This document shows positions 22,421 to 32,068 of a stretch of DNA of 64,000 nt, piece by piece. A model generated the notes under the pieces. That model was not told where the DNA came from and ran no database searches. It worked only from the letters and a program-made list of their open reading frames with translations. Position numbers and translations under genes: made by a program. Position 1 is the stretch's first letter. The number at the start of each line of letters is the position of its first letter. The DNA comes from Carettochelys insculpta (lineage: Eukaryota > Chordata > Testudines > Carettochelyidae): positions 105,410,501 to 105,474,500 of the forward strand of contig NC_134137.1 of assembly GCF_033958435.1 (NCBI RefSeq), in the 5' to 3' direction.

Positions 22421-23869
22421 GGATGACTCCAACCATGCCACAAGCAAGAACCTGTTTGAGACTGTCACGACCTAAACCAGAGGCTGGTGAATCAGCCTCA
22501 GGGGATGGATTTGGCCTGTCAAGCATTAGCAGAGTGTGTGTACTTAGAGCCAGCAGCATGTTTTCAGCTGCCCCTTCTCCAGCCTTGTTCCATCTGCACC
22601 TGAGCTGCTCCTAGGATTCTCTTGCTAGCTGTGCAGAGTGGGTGGAGTGTGGAGGGAAGAAGAGAGTGCTAAATCAGCATGTTTCCCTGCCTCTCTAGCC
22701 CATCTCTACAGAGCAGAAATCAGGGAAAGGGAGACACACAGCAGAGCTGCTCTAGGCTGAAGCATGGATAGTAAGTGACTCAGGAGTGCATAACAGGAGG
22801 GAGGAGACAACACAGCAGGACAGATTTCCCTTAAAGAGACAGAGGGTGGCTTCTCTCAGAAACTTACCCAGCAGCACCAGCACGTCACCATCACAAACAT
22901 ACCCAGTCTATGCCACACACACAGTCACATGTACACTGCAGCATACAATCTGCGTCACAAAGTCTGTCTTTCACACAGTGTTTCTCTTTCATACTCAAAT
23001 GCTGTCTCTCTCCACATAACTCTGCAAAATGTCACAAAAGGCATTGTGAAGAATGGCAGTATGTGACACACTGGGACACCTAACAAGAATGCAGTGCACT
23101 TTACATCAACACAAGTGCTCCTGGTGAGTATGCTCACTGCCAATGCAAGCAGCACCCCTGAATGCATGAGTGGAAAGAGAAACTTCCTAGTGGGGATGCT
23201 AGCCCCCTGTTCCATCATAGGCCCTGACCCCAGCTTTTAGCTTTTGTCCCAAGACAGAGTGAAGTAGAGGGGACTTGTAGATGATCTATGCTCCATGTGA
23301 GTACTAGGATTAAGTAGTAGTAAGTAGCAGTACATCCCCTATCCCTCTTGGCCCCCCACATCGCAGGGGGCTGAGAACTCAGCCCTCCTGCATATGGCCC
23401 CAGCAATCAGTCCTAGCCACACCTCCAAGGTTGGAGGCCGTCCCCCCTCATCTGGCGGCGGCAGCGGCCGGGTTCTGGATTGCCCCATCTGCCTGTGACC
23501 CCACCCATAGCCATTCTGCTTCTTCCCTGAGGTCCAATGCCTTTTTCACCCCACTACCACCTTTCCTGAACGGCTCTGCCCTTGTTCCTTCCTTTCCATC
23601 CCCTGCTTTGCTACGGCACAGAGATTATGGTGTGGCAAGAGCTCCTCTAGCACTGGGGCCATGTTGGGGGGATATATTTCTGGGGGCCTCAAACTGGGTA
23701 ATTCACTCCCCCATGGCACTCCCACAAGATGTGGTTTAGGGAGGCTTAGTGTACCCCAGTCTCCACTGTATACCCCCTGTGCATGCACAAGCAATATTCT
23801 AACTTTGGTGGCTTATAGAGATGTAACTTGCAATGGCCAATGTTTGTAGTGTAGACACAGTCTAAATCT

Positions 23870-24390
23870 GTTTAAACCAATTTAAAGTCATGCAACTTTG
23901 AACACAGGCACTAAAGGAGACATTATCAGGCCTTGCTGTGGGACCTTTCCAGGGTGCTGGTTTCTTATACCTGTTCAGCTAGAGGAGTTAGCATGGAACT
24001 GTTGGGAAGCAGATCCAGTGAGAAAGGGGCCAGAGACTGTCACTGAGATCAGTGCAAGCAAAATAAGAAACACTATGTGCTTTGTTTCTAAAAATGCTCA
24101 TTTTTAATTTACTGTAGTTCCAAATCAGTTTTACAGACTCCCTTGTAAATGCTCTGAAAATTCTTGCGTCCAACCGGTCGTTTTGGACGGCAATATTTTT
24201 TTTCTTTCATCCACAACAAAGACGTTGTTGGACGCTGCTTTAAGTGCAAAATTTAAACTTAACCGTAGCACTGACTGGTGCCTCAGACGGCTTGTTTACT
24301 TTGTTGTGGCACCCAAAGGCCCCATCCGGATTGGAGGCCCATGGTAGTGAGCTCATCCCAAAACACCCTTAAAGAACAAACAAAGGCCTG
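23870..24390. other. Intergenic, nothing recognised
   Basis: Apart from the right end of the TIR element, no feature is visible. Confidence 0.4.
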
Positions 24391-24399
24391 ACTTATTCA

Positions 24400-25250
24400 C
24401 AACCCGCCCCCCTAGTCCGAGCAGGGGCAGCGTGGCAGGCGAGGCGGCGGCAGGATGACTGAGGAGAGAAGAAGGAGAGACTAGTCTAGCTGGGCCTAAA
24501 AAGCTGGAGAGGTTCCTGCACCAGACTGTCTCCGTCAGCTAAGCCTCGGGGCTCCGAGAAGCCCGGTCTCGCCCTCCCCAGTGTGCAGCCCCAGACGAGG
24601 CGCGGCTGCCGCGGGAGCCCAACCGCACCGCGAGCTCCCAAGCCAACCCAGCGAGCCCGACACGTGCGGCCCCGGCCCGAACTTTGATTACAGCTGAGGC
24701 GGAGGTGGGGACCAAGGCGTCCCACAGGAGGAAGACGAAGGGTAGGAGGGCGGCATCCCAGCCACTCCCCGCTGCTCTCACCTCGGGGGGCGGCAGCGGC
24801 CTCCGGGCAGCGCCTTCTCCGGCAGCCGGCTCCGCTGTGGCTGCAGCCCGCTGGGAGATTCCGCCTGCGCTAGGAGAATGGGGTGGAGCAGCAGGAGCCG
24901 AGAGTACACCTCCTCGCCCCCCTCCAGAGGCCCCACTGGACCGCCTCCCCGCCCCCTCCTGCTCCCTGTCACAGAGGGGCTGGCAGCTCCTCGCTCCCGT
25001 CTTCATTCCCGCCTATCCCCATCCTGCCAGGCGCAGACACGCCCCATTCTCCGCCGCCGGGAAAATGCGGAGCTGGGCCCGGGCGAGCAGAGGCAGTGGC
25101 AAGCGGCTGCGACCCCTCCCTGGGAGTGGGGCAGCCCCCCTCACCCAGCGATCGAGCGGGAATAGCAAACTGAGCAAGAGTGAGGATCTGGCGGCTCCAT
25201 CCGCGGTGCTCTCCCGCAAAAATTCAGCTCTCAGCTCAGCGCACTGGTGC
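24400..25250. promoter_or_regulatory. CpG island without a recognised gene
   Basis: About 850 bp of high G+C with frequent CG dinucleotides, midway between the DZIP1 and DNAJC3 promoters. Overlapping open frames exist on both strands (up to 256 codons) but none shows a known domain. All are of the Ala/Pro/Gly/Arg type expected from GC-rich DNA. It could be an alternative upstream exon of DZIP1, a lncRNA promoter or an enhancer-type island. Confidence 0.6.
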
Positions 25251-25504
25251 TTGCAGAAGTGCTTACTTCAGCCTCTTCATTGTCAGCGCGCTGCAGCTGT
25301 CTCACAGAGTTATCTTAGCTTTTGGGTACGTAGTCCGACGCCCACTGCCGGTTTCCCTCAAACTCGGAGGTGGGGGGAAGCGGCGGGGGGAGGGGGTGTT
25401 AATCACTGTTTTATGAATTCATCATCATCATCATCATTATCAAGGAAACACTAAAAATATTATCGTTTGACAAGTTTTTCCTGCCACTCAGAAACTGACT
25501 AAAC

Positions 25505-25605
25505 TATGGCATGTAAAGTTTGTGGATGATTCCAAGCTGGGAGGGGTTGCAACTGCTTTGAAGGATAGAGTTAAAATTCAGAATAACCTGCATGGGTGGC
25601 AGGTG
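25505..25605 (+). mobile_element. CR1-type RT fragment
   Basis: It reads KFVDDSKLGGVATALKDRVK, the FADDTKLGG box region of a CR1/L2-type RT, with A-to-V and T-to-S changes. Only about 100 bp is recognisable. Confidence 0.6.
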
Positions 25606-26180
25606 TAGCGCTAGGGGAAGCTAATCACCCTCCCTGTTGGATGCGTGCCTGTGCCAAATTGGCCCCTGTATATGCCCTGTTAACTGCCAACCACACACTG
25701 ACTGAAAGTTACAAGTCATTTATGGTCTTCTACAACCCATTCACTCTCATCACCCACCCTGTTCTATCTAACATTATTAAAATCAAAAAATGGGAGGGGT
25801 AAAAAGGTTGCTCATGCCTTTACCCTCTTTTAAACAACTCACCATACACGTATTTATGCTGGTCTTTGGCATTATAAGATTCAGGACAGACCAACTCAAA
25901 TTAGAACATTCTGTTGGAGGGCAAAAAGAACTTTAGCTCCTCTAATAGTGGATTTTTGTATCTCTGCTGTGATTTCACAATCCTTGATGCTTTTGTTGGC
26001 TGAATACTAAAGATTTTCCTGGCTGATAGTAAACTAGGGAGTAGTTTAATCGGTGAACGTTTCTAACACAAAACTTGAAGAAAAGCACTAAAGCCCAGAT
26101 TTTCAAAGATATTTAGTTTCCTAACTCCCACTGAAATCAGTGAGGATTTCACTTAAGGATCTGGGCCTAACAGCTCCAAA
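25606..26180. other. Intergenic, nothing recognised
   Basis: 25606-25800 may be an unidentified repeat. No gene is visible. Confidence 0.4.
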
Positions 26181-26184
26181 GGAT

Positions 26185-26275
26185 AACAAGCACTCCTATA
26201 GCACCTTAAAGACTAACAAACGTATTAGGTCATGAGCTTTCCTGGTAAGACCCATTTCTTCAGATGATCATTAAA
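26185..26275 (-). mobile_element. Penelope-like 3' tail with hammerhead-type core
   Basis: The minus strand gives CTGAAGA (26263-26257), a GGGTC/TACC-like helix, GGAAAGCTCATGACC and the TTAGTCTTTAAGGTGC tail. Confidence 0.65.
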
Positions 26276-27070
26276 CACCTCTCACAACAGTTTGCTGATA
26301 CCTTTGAAATTTATTTTGATCCAAAGGGAGCACATGCACATGGGTGCAGGAAGTACGGGTACAGAGGGATGTAGCAATTCCAGGTTTGCACCCGGATTCC
26401 CTCTATCTGGGGGCCAGCCCTGATGCCAGCTCCACCAGCTCTGGGTTCCAGCCTCTAGGAAGCCCCCAATCCAGGAACCCAATGGCTTCCCAGGGGCTCC
26501 AATGGCCCCTCCACCTGCCCACCCTGCCATGAGCTCCAACGCCCTTAACTCATAGAAACTGCCGTATTCTCAAGGAAACAGGAAGGCTCAACTGAATAGC
26601 TTCTGTTTAAGTATTACATCAGCAAAGGAATAAGTGAAACTGGATTTTGTAATTTACAACATTTTGTGTTGTATTTATGTCAAATTGCACATCTACTTTA
26701 GATATTCAAATACTTGGAGTTCAATTTCAGTCTTTGGTGCTGGATTGATGTGAAGTCCTCCAAACATTCAGAAGAGCTTTATTATGGATCTGAGGGGAAA
26801 TTACACTTCTCAGCTCTGAGAGCTGAACAGGAGTATAGATGGGACTTAAGGTGCTATCTAGTAAAGCCAAGATTTTGGGATAAAATAATGAAGCCCTGAC
26901 ACTGTATGGTGAGGGGTTCCCAGCAACATATGTGGCTTTTTGGAGTGCTTTTCTAAAGAACCTCATGCTTGGGCACTAGGTTTTAGAGATTATGATCCTC
27001 TCTCCATTAATGGTAACTCAGCTCCACAGGGATTTCCCTAACCCCCATCTCCTCTGTGGCCAGCTAGGAA
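26276..27070. other. Intergenic, nothing recognised
   Basis: Mixed composition; no coding exon or repeat terminus identified. Confidence 0.4.
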
Positions 27071-27074
27071 CAAT

Positions 27075-27411
27075 AGAACTTCAGAGTTACAAACTCAGTA
27101 GTGGAGGTTGTTCATAACCCTGCAATGTTTGTGATTTTGAACAAAATGTTATGGTGGTTCTTTCAAAGTTTACAGCTGAACAGTGACTTAATATAGCTTT
27201 GAAACTTTGCTATGCAGAAGAAAGGGGTGCTTTTAATCATCTTAATTTAAATGAAACAAACACTGAATAGTTTCTTTGCCTTGTCAAATCCTTCTAGTAA
27301 TTTACACTGAACGCAGTACTGTACTGCTGCCTTTTAGGGTGTGGGGACCTCTGCCATTGCCTGATTGCATACTTCTGAGCGGTTTGTCAGTTCATAACTG
27401 AGGTTTTACTG
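27075..27411. mobile_element. Pogo/Tigger-like MITE
   Basis: The left end TAGAACTTCAGAGTTACAAA and right end (complement CAGTAAAACCTCAGTTATGA) are inverted repeats. The interior (GAACAAAATGTTATGGTGGT, GCTTTGAAACTTTGCTATGC) belongs to a widespread vertebrate pogo-type family. Confidence 0.65.
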
Positions 27412-27634
27412 CAGATGCAGTGTTCCCAATTTAATCATTTCCCAACACCTCCCACCCATCCATTTCTCATATACTGAAACATATCTTCTATTTTCAATTC
27501 CTGGGGAAAACACTGAATTGTATAGACTCTCTTCTGGTGATAGCTAAGCACACTTAATGTCTCAGGACAAGAGCAGTGCAAGCAGCAATTTTAATGGCCA
27601 GCACAAGTTAAAGTGAAATCATCTTCTTGCAGAG

Positions 27635-28285
27635 CTGTGTGGTTGTGAAGTCATTTGGTCAGGGAACGAAACGAAACACGAGGCAGGAGTTGGATTCCTT
27701 CTTAGCAAAAGAGCCAGAGGAGGAGTATTAGGATACAAACCAGTGAGTGTAAGAATGATGGTAGCGAGAACTCAAAGCAAAACCATTCAACATCTCGGTT
27801 ATTCAGGTGTATGCACCCATGTCAAACAGCATGGAGCAAGAGATTGAGCTATTCCATAAAGACTTGACAAAGACACTGGAGGAAATACTGAAGAGAAATG
27901 TGTTGATCATTGGAGAAGAATATTGGTGTTTGAGAGGAGTTGTTATAGAAAGATGCTGAGAATAGGATGGATGCAGAAGGTCACCACCAAGGGATTATAT
28001 GGGAAGATACAACCAAAAGAAAATCTACTGCAGAAGATTATACAACGGAAATTACAGCTATTTGGGCATATTTGCAGAATGAATAACAAATGAAAAATCA
28101 AGATCCAGGTATTTGGCATAGTGGATGGTTCAAATAGGAGAGGCAGACCCCACAGAGAGAGTGGGTAGATGATATAGTAGAATGGTACGGAGCTAGTCTA
28201 CAGAAACTAAGCCACTCTTCATTGGACAGGGTAAGATGGAAGGAAATAGTGAGAAAGGCATCAGACACCAACAGGCACTGAACCC
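27635..28285 (+). pseudogene. Non-LTR retrotransposon relic: endonuclease start fused to RT C-terminus
   Basis: 27640-27900 reads like an APE-type endonuclease (KTRHEAGVGFLLSK, GVLGYKPVSVRMMVARTQSK, then IQVYAP-like sequence in another frame). 27950-28280 reads like the C-terminal tail of the same kind of ORF (RKMLRIGWMQKVTTKGLYGK, QRKLQLFGHICRMN, RRGRP). The whole RT core between them is missing, so this copy has an internal deletion. The exact clade is not determined. Confidence 0.6.
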
Positions 28286-28307
28286 ATGGCTGCTGATGAA
28301 GCTGATA

Positions 28308-28807
28308 CCGGTTGAACTTCTCGAATTCAGAACTCCCTCATCTGGCAACATCTGTAATCCAGCATTTTAGTTACCTGGTTGACCACTCATCATGGATATG
28401 GCCAAATTTCCTGTGGTCCCATAAGATTTGTTTGCAGCCACCAGTCCTGGCTCTCTGTGTGCTGGTTTTTAGCTCTAAATGTCTTCTAAGAGCCCCCCAA
28501 GCAGTGGAAGTGTTGGTAATGTGCTAAGTATCAGAGGGGCAGCCAAGTTAGTCTGTATCTTCAAAAACAATGTCCTGTGGCACCTTATAGACTAACAGGT
28601 ATTTTGGAGCATAAGCTTTCGTGGGCATCTAACGAAATGGGTATTTGCCCACAAAAGCTTATGCTCCAAAATATGTTAGTCTATAAGGTGCCACAGGACT
28701 TCTTGTTGGTAACGTGCTAGACAACATTGACCTCCTGTGGTCCAGCATATTCTCTTGTCTGGCACTGGTCAGGTCCCAAGTGTGCTGGATTGAAGAAGTT
28801 CAACCTG
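28308..28807. mobile_element. Pogo/Tigger-like MITE, split by a Penelope-like tail
   Basis: It starts CCGGTTGAACTTCTCG after TA (28306-28307) and ends GAAGTTCAACCTG. It is the same family as 13949-14274 and 34464-34781. The insertion at 28527-28704 splits it. Confidence 0.75.
28527..28704. mobile_element. Penelope-like tail, head-to-head inverted pair, with 15-bp target duplication
   Basis: GTTGGTAATGTGCTA at 28512-28526 and GTTGGTAACGTGCTA at 28705-28719 flank it (14 of 15 bases equal). The first half is an antisense tail copy, including AGCCAAGTTAGTCTGTATCT. The second half is a sense copy. They meet around ATCTAACGA (28627-28635), close to where the hammerhead CTGA box should lie. Confidence 0.8.
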
Positions 28808-29592
28808 CATAATCCGATCAACCCTCTCCAGTCTTTGTACCTGCCAGGGAGCTTTTTACTTTGTGTCAAGCTGATGTCAAAATGCTTAGCCAACAGGTTC
28901 ATCAGACCCCAAACAAGCAATGTATCTCTAGAGAGAAAAAGTCACAATAAAGCTAAAAGGCCAAGCCTGCTTTCCATTACACTGGCATGACCCTGATGAT
29001 GACTGAGTTTGGCCTTGCGAATGGAGAACATTAACTACAGTGAAAACCAGCAACCTGTAGGAACATTCCTTGAAGTTGTGACCAGGAACTGTTAGGTGTT
29101 GGCAGGAAGCAGATCAGTGGTGAGAAAGTTCTGGGGTAATTTTGAAGAATTAATGCAGTTGATTACACTTGAACAGATGCTAAATTTGGTGCCATATCAT
29201 GTCTGGGGGGCTTCTATTTGTGATAAAAAAACCCAGTTCACTTTTCCATGCTGCTGAAATGTCAGATGAATTTGTACAGCATAGAAGTCATAAAAAATAA
29301 GCCCTTTAAAATAATCACTATTGTACCAGTCTAAAAGAAGAGAAGAGTTTAAAAGTGTAACTAGTCCTACTTCTGTTAGAAAAGCCTGATCCAGCCTGGG
29401 AGACTTGGGGCTGCCCGCTCCATATCCCACCTTGGGCTGGATGCTGGGAAGGGCAACCCTAAGCCTCGGGGTCCAGATTCAGGCAATTTGGGGATTTGCG
29501 AGAAGTAGGAAACTGCACCATCAGATTGGGAGAAGCTCTGGAGCAGGGCCACATCGCCTTAGTAAACTGAGGAAAGTGGTCAAATGACAACA

Positions 29593-29680
29593 CTACAGTT
29601 TGAACTTCTCTAGTGCAGGAATCTCTGGTGTGGCAACATCTGTGGTCCAACATTGTGGGGGACCCCTTGGGTATCTGGGG
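29593..29680 (+). mobile_element. Pogo/Tigger-like MITE end fragment
   Basis: ACAGTTTGAACTTCTCTAGT and GGCAACATCTGTGGTCCAAC match one end of the CAGGTTGAACCTCTC family. The other end was not found. Confidence 0.45.
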
Positions 29681-30490
29681 TTGGAGCACTCACAGGGAAA
29701 ACTGGCACAGCAGAATCACAAATGTTGCTAAACCCATGGGCAGTGGGTGAAGCTGCTGTTTGGGAAGGCAGACTCCCCAGCCTGTGGCCCCACCCTTGCT
29801 CACCTTCTGCTTTTACCAGGCTTTCCCACTGTCTCCTTCTTTTCTTACCTCCCACATTCTGCTCACCCTTACAGACAAGTCCCTGAACCCCAAATGTAGC
29901 AAATGACATTTGAAAAAAAGAACACTTCTAAAATTTTTCTAAAGAAGATGGAGCAAGTTATTCAGTGCATGCCAGGTTGTGAAGACTGGACATGCAGAAG
30001 GTACCTAATTAAAAGCACTAAATTTGGAAATAACAAATGTCAGTCACAGGTGTTTTTTTTTAAATATACCCTGAAGTTTGTCAGATATTCAGTTGCAAAA
30101 ACTGTAATAACAGCCAGTCAGCTGTCCTGCTGCATACAACATGAAATATTATGGAATACATGATGCAGCTTTTCTCTGTTTTACATTTTCTTAAACAGTA
30201 TTTCTAAGTTAATTTTATATTTTAAATATACCCATAAGCCCTAATCATTCATGATTACTACCTATCTAATGCGCTCAAACAAAGTCAGTGCTGTGTAATG
30301 TGTTCACAACAAAGTTCACTGCTTTTAGAAAAAGGTAACAATACAATGTTGTGTGATCTTTATAACAATAGATGTATTTATGAAATTTCACCATATGTTG
30401 ATGTTAAAAAAATTTTAGGCATAACAAAGGATTTTATACTTTAATAAGGTACTGATTGCTGGAGGGTTTTCATAAAACTAGTTCACCAAA
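29681..30490. other. Intergenic, nothing recognised
   Basis: No gene or clear repeat structure seen. Confidence 0.4.
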
Positions 30491-30493
30491 TAG

Positions 30494-30783
30494 AGTAAAC
30501 TCTTTCATATCTGGCATTCTATCATCCTGAACTTTCAAATAACTGGCATTTTAACCATAAGAAAATTTGTTACATTTTCCATAAATACAGCACATACACT
30601 ATAATTTTACAATATTACTATTGTTGGTGTATAAAGTACTCTGCTTACATTTTTTTTCTTAATAGCTTAACTTGTTTTTCTTTAGTGTTACGCATTGCTA
30701 GGTATCTCTCTCTGTTAGCTGGAATATTTGAATATTCAGCAACCTCCCAGTCCTGGGGCTGCAAAATCTAAAAAAAGTTGACT
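30494..30783. mobile_element. Pogo/Tigger-like MITE
   Basis: It begins AGTAAACTCTTTCATATCTG and ends in AAAAAAGTTGACTA, an inverted counterpart. Internal GGAATATTTGAATATTCAGC mirrors the first end's CTGGCA motifs. Confidence 0.55.
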
Positions 30784-30789
30784 ATAGTC

Positions 30790-31620
30790 AGAAATACAGA
30801 AAGGTTAAATCATTTGCCCAGTTAACTGGGAGAAAAGGAATGTTCTCCCTTTAAGACAGGAGGTGGGAACCTACAGCCTGTGGTCCTGGTGTGGACTGGG
30901 GCTTGCTTGGATTTGGCAGAATTATTTTTATGTGCACTGAAGCATGTCTGAATGTCCACCACTTATGAAAAAGAACATAGCTGTGGGTGCTGTTCTGCTC
31001 ATCAGCTGAGTGGCGTTTCAATTCCTCCTGAGAGCCTACATGAGTTCACAACTTCCAGGGAACACTGAAGTGGAGCCAGGGCCAGCAGCTGGAGTTCAGT
31101 GGCTGGGAGGGGCAGCTGGAATCTGAAGGCTAGAAGCAGAGGGTCTGGCAAACTTTTGGCTCAGGACCACTCAGTCCGATCTGTAATTCCTACTCTCCAT
31201 GCCATGCACTTTGGGGAAGGGGTTCAAAATCAAGACATAGGCCAAACCCCTTCCCCGATATTTCGTTTATAAAAGCAAACTGTGGAGGGGAACACGGGAG
31301 ACCAGGCTCAGGATTTCTGAACGTTTGGGGCTGGAGCTAGTGCCATAGCTGGCTATGGCACATCCGAACCCCGAGGTGGGCAATAAGCGGCCTACGGGTC
31401 GGACACAGCTCACCTGGGTTAGCCCCTGCTGGGCTGCCAGATCCGCCAATCCCTGCCCAGCACGATGACTGGAGAATGGGGCGGGTGTTTCAGCCTCCTC
31501 CTTCTGCTTCTCTGTGGGTCCCGGCCCCAAAATGACTGGGTCCCACCGAGCCAAGGTGTGCGCCAGCCTGTGCCTCTAATGATCCACCCTGTGCAGGCTG
31601 CACAGCGCTGACACTGCACA
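30790..31620. other. Intergenic sequence upstream of the DNAJC3 promoter
   Basis: No gene recognised; G+C and CpG density rise after about 31350. Confidence 0.4.
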
Positions 31621-31853
31621 TACACAAGCCTCTCGCTCCTGTCTCCTGCCCCCCGCCTTCCCCATTCCGCTCCGGGTGGCCACGCTCGACGAGCGAGGGC
31701 AAACTCCGGGCAGCACCTTCACTTGTGGCTCCTGCGCATGCTCGGATCGCGCCTGCTGCGCAAGCGCAATGTTGTCAGGGGAGCGGCGCTTGACACTAGT
31801 CCGCGGGGCTCTCCACGTTTCCCTAGCAGGGGGCGGAGCAGGCGGCGGCGCAG

Positions 31854-31872
31854 CCAATCGGGGGCACCCACG
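31854..31872 (+). promoter_or_regulatory. ER stress response element (ERSE), perfect CCAAT-N9-CCACG
   Basis: CCAAT at 31854-31858, nine bases, then CCACG at 31868-31872. NF-Y binds CCAAT, and ATF6 (or XBP1) binds CCACG during the unfolded protein response. It lies 115 bp upstream of the DNAJC3 ATG. DNAJC3 is a known UPR target. Confidence 0.85.
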
Positions 31873-31986
31873 ACCCACCCCTGCGAACTTGGAAGTGGAG
31901 CGGCTGAAGACTGCTGGAGGCGCGTGGCGGGGTTCTCTTCGCAGTCCCGAGTGGGGTTCGGGTGCACGCGGCCGCTTACCGTACCC

Positions 31987-32068
31987 ATGGTATCGGCCAG
32001 CGCGTGCGCCGGCCAACTGGGCGGCGTGCTGCCCCTGCTGCTGGTTCTCTTCGACCTGCTTGGCGAAG
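31987..32068 (+). CDS. DNAJC3: DNAJC3 coding exon 1 (signal peptide)
   Basis: 82 bp from ATG to the donor GTGAGG. It encodes MVSASACAGQ followed by the hydrophobic LGGVLPLLLVLFDLLGE, an ER signal peptide. One base is left over for exon 2. Confidence 0.92.

Larger units (their letters stand above)
21503..23862 (+). mobile_element. PIF/Harbinger element with Myb-like gene relic; transposase not found
   Basis: The left end GGCTTGGTCTAGACTACAAA and right end (complement GACTGTGTCTACACTACAA) are flanked by TAA (21500-21502 and 23863-23865). The interior holds a Myb/SANT-like relic at about 22070-22420 and a CR1 3' fragment at 21660-21801. I could not find the DDE transposase, so it is deleted or beyond recognition. 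The rest (22620-23800) shows no gene. Confidence 0.75.
21340..23915. mobile_element. Older TIR element split by a Harbinger insertion
   Basis: TTCAAAGTTGCACAGATTTA (about 21353) and its approximate complement near 23866-23912 (TTTAAAGTCATGCAACTTTG) form the ends. Both share AAACCAATTT words. The Harbinger element at 21503-23862 sits inside. Confidence 0.5.

Noticed and set aside
24684..25454. 256-codon plus-strand and 155-codon minus-strand frames in the orphan CpG island
   Set aside because: Overlapping, low-complexity Ala/Pro/Arg products of CpG-rich DNA; no domain recognised. The island is kept as a regulatory candidate only.
28527..28704. tRNA-derived SINE
   Set aside because: The head (AGCCAAGTTAGTCTG) faintly resembles an A box, and turtle SINEs are common. 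But no B box was seen, and the tail is shared with GIY-YIG-linked copies, so a Penelope-like origin fits better. Not fully excluded.
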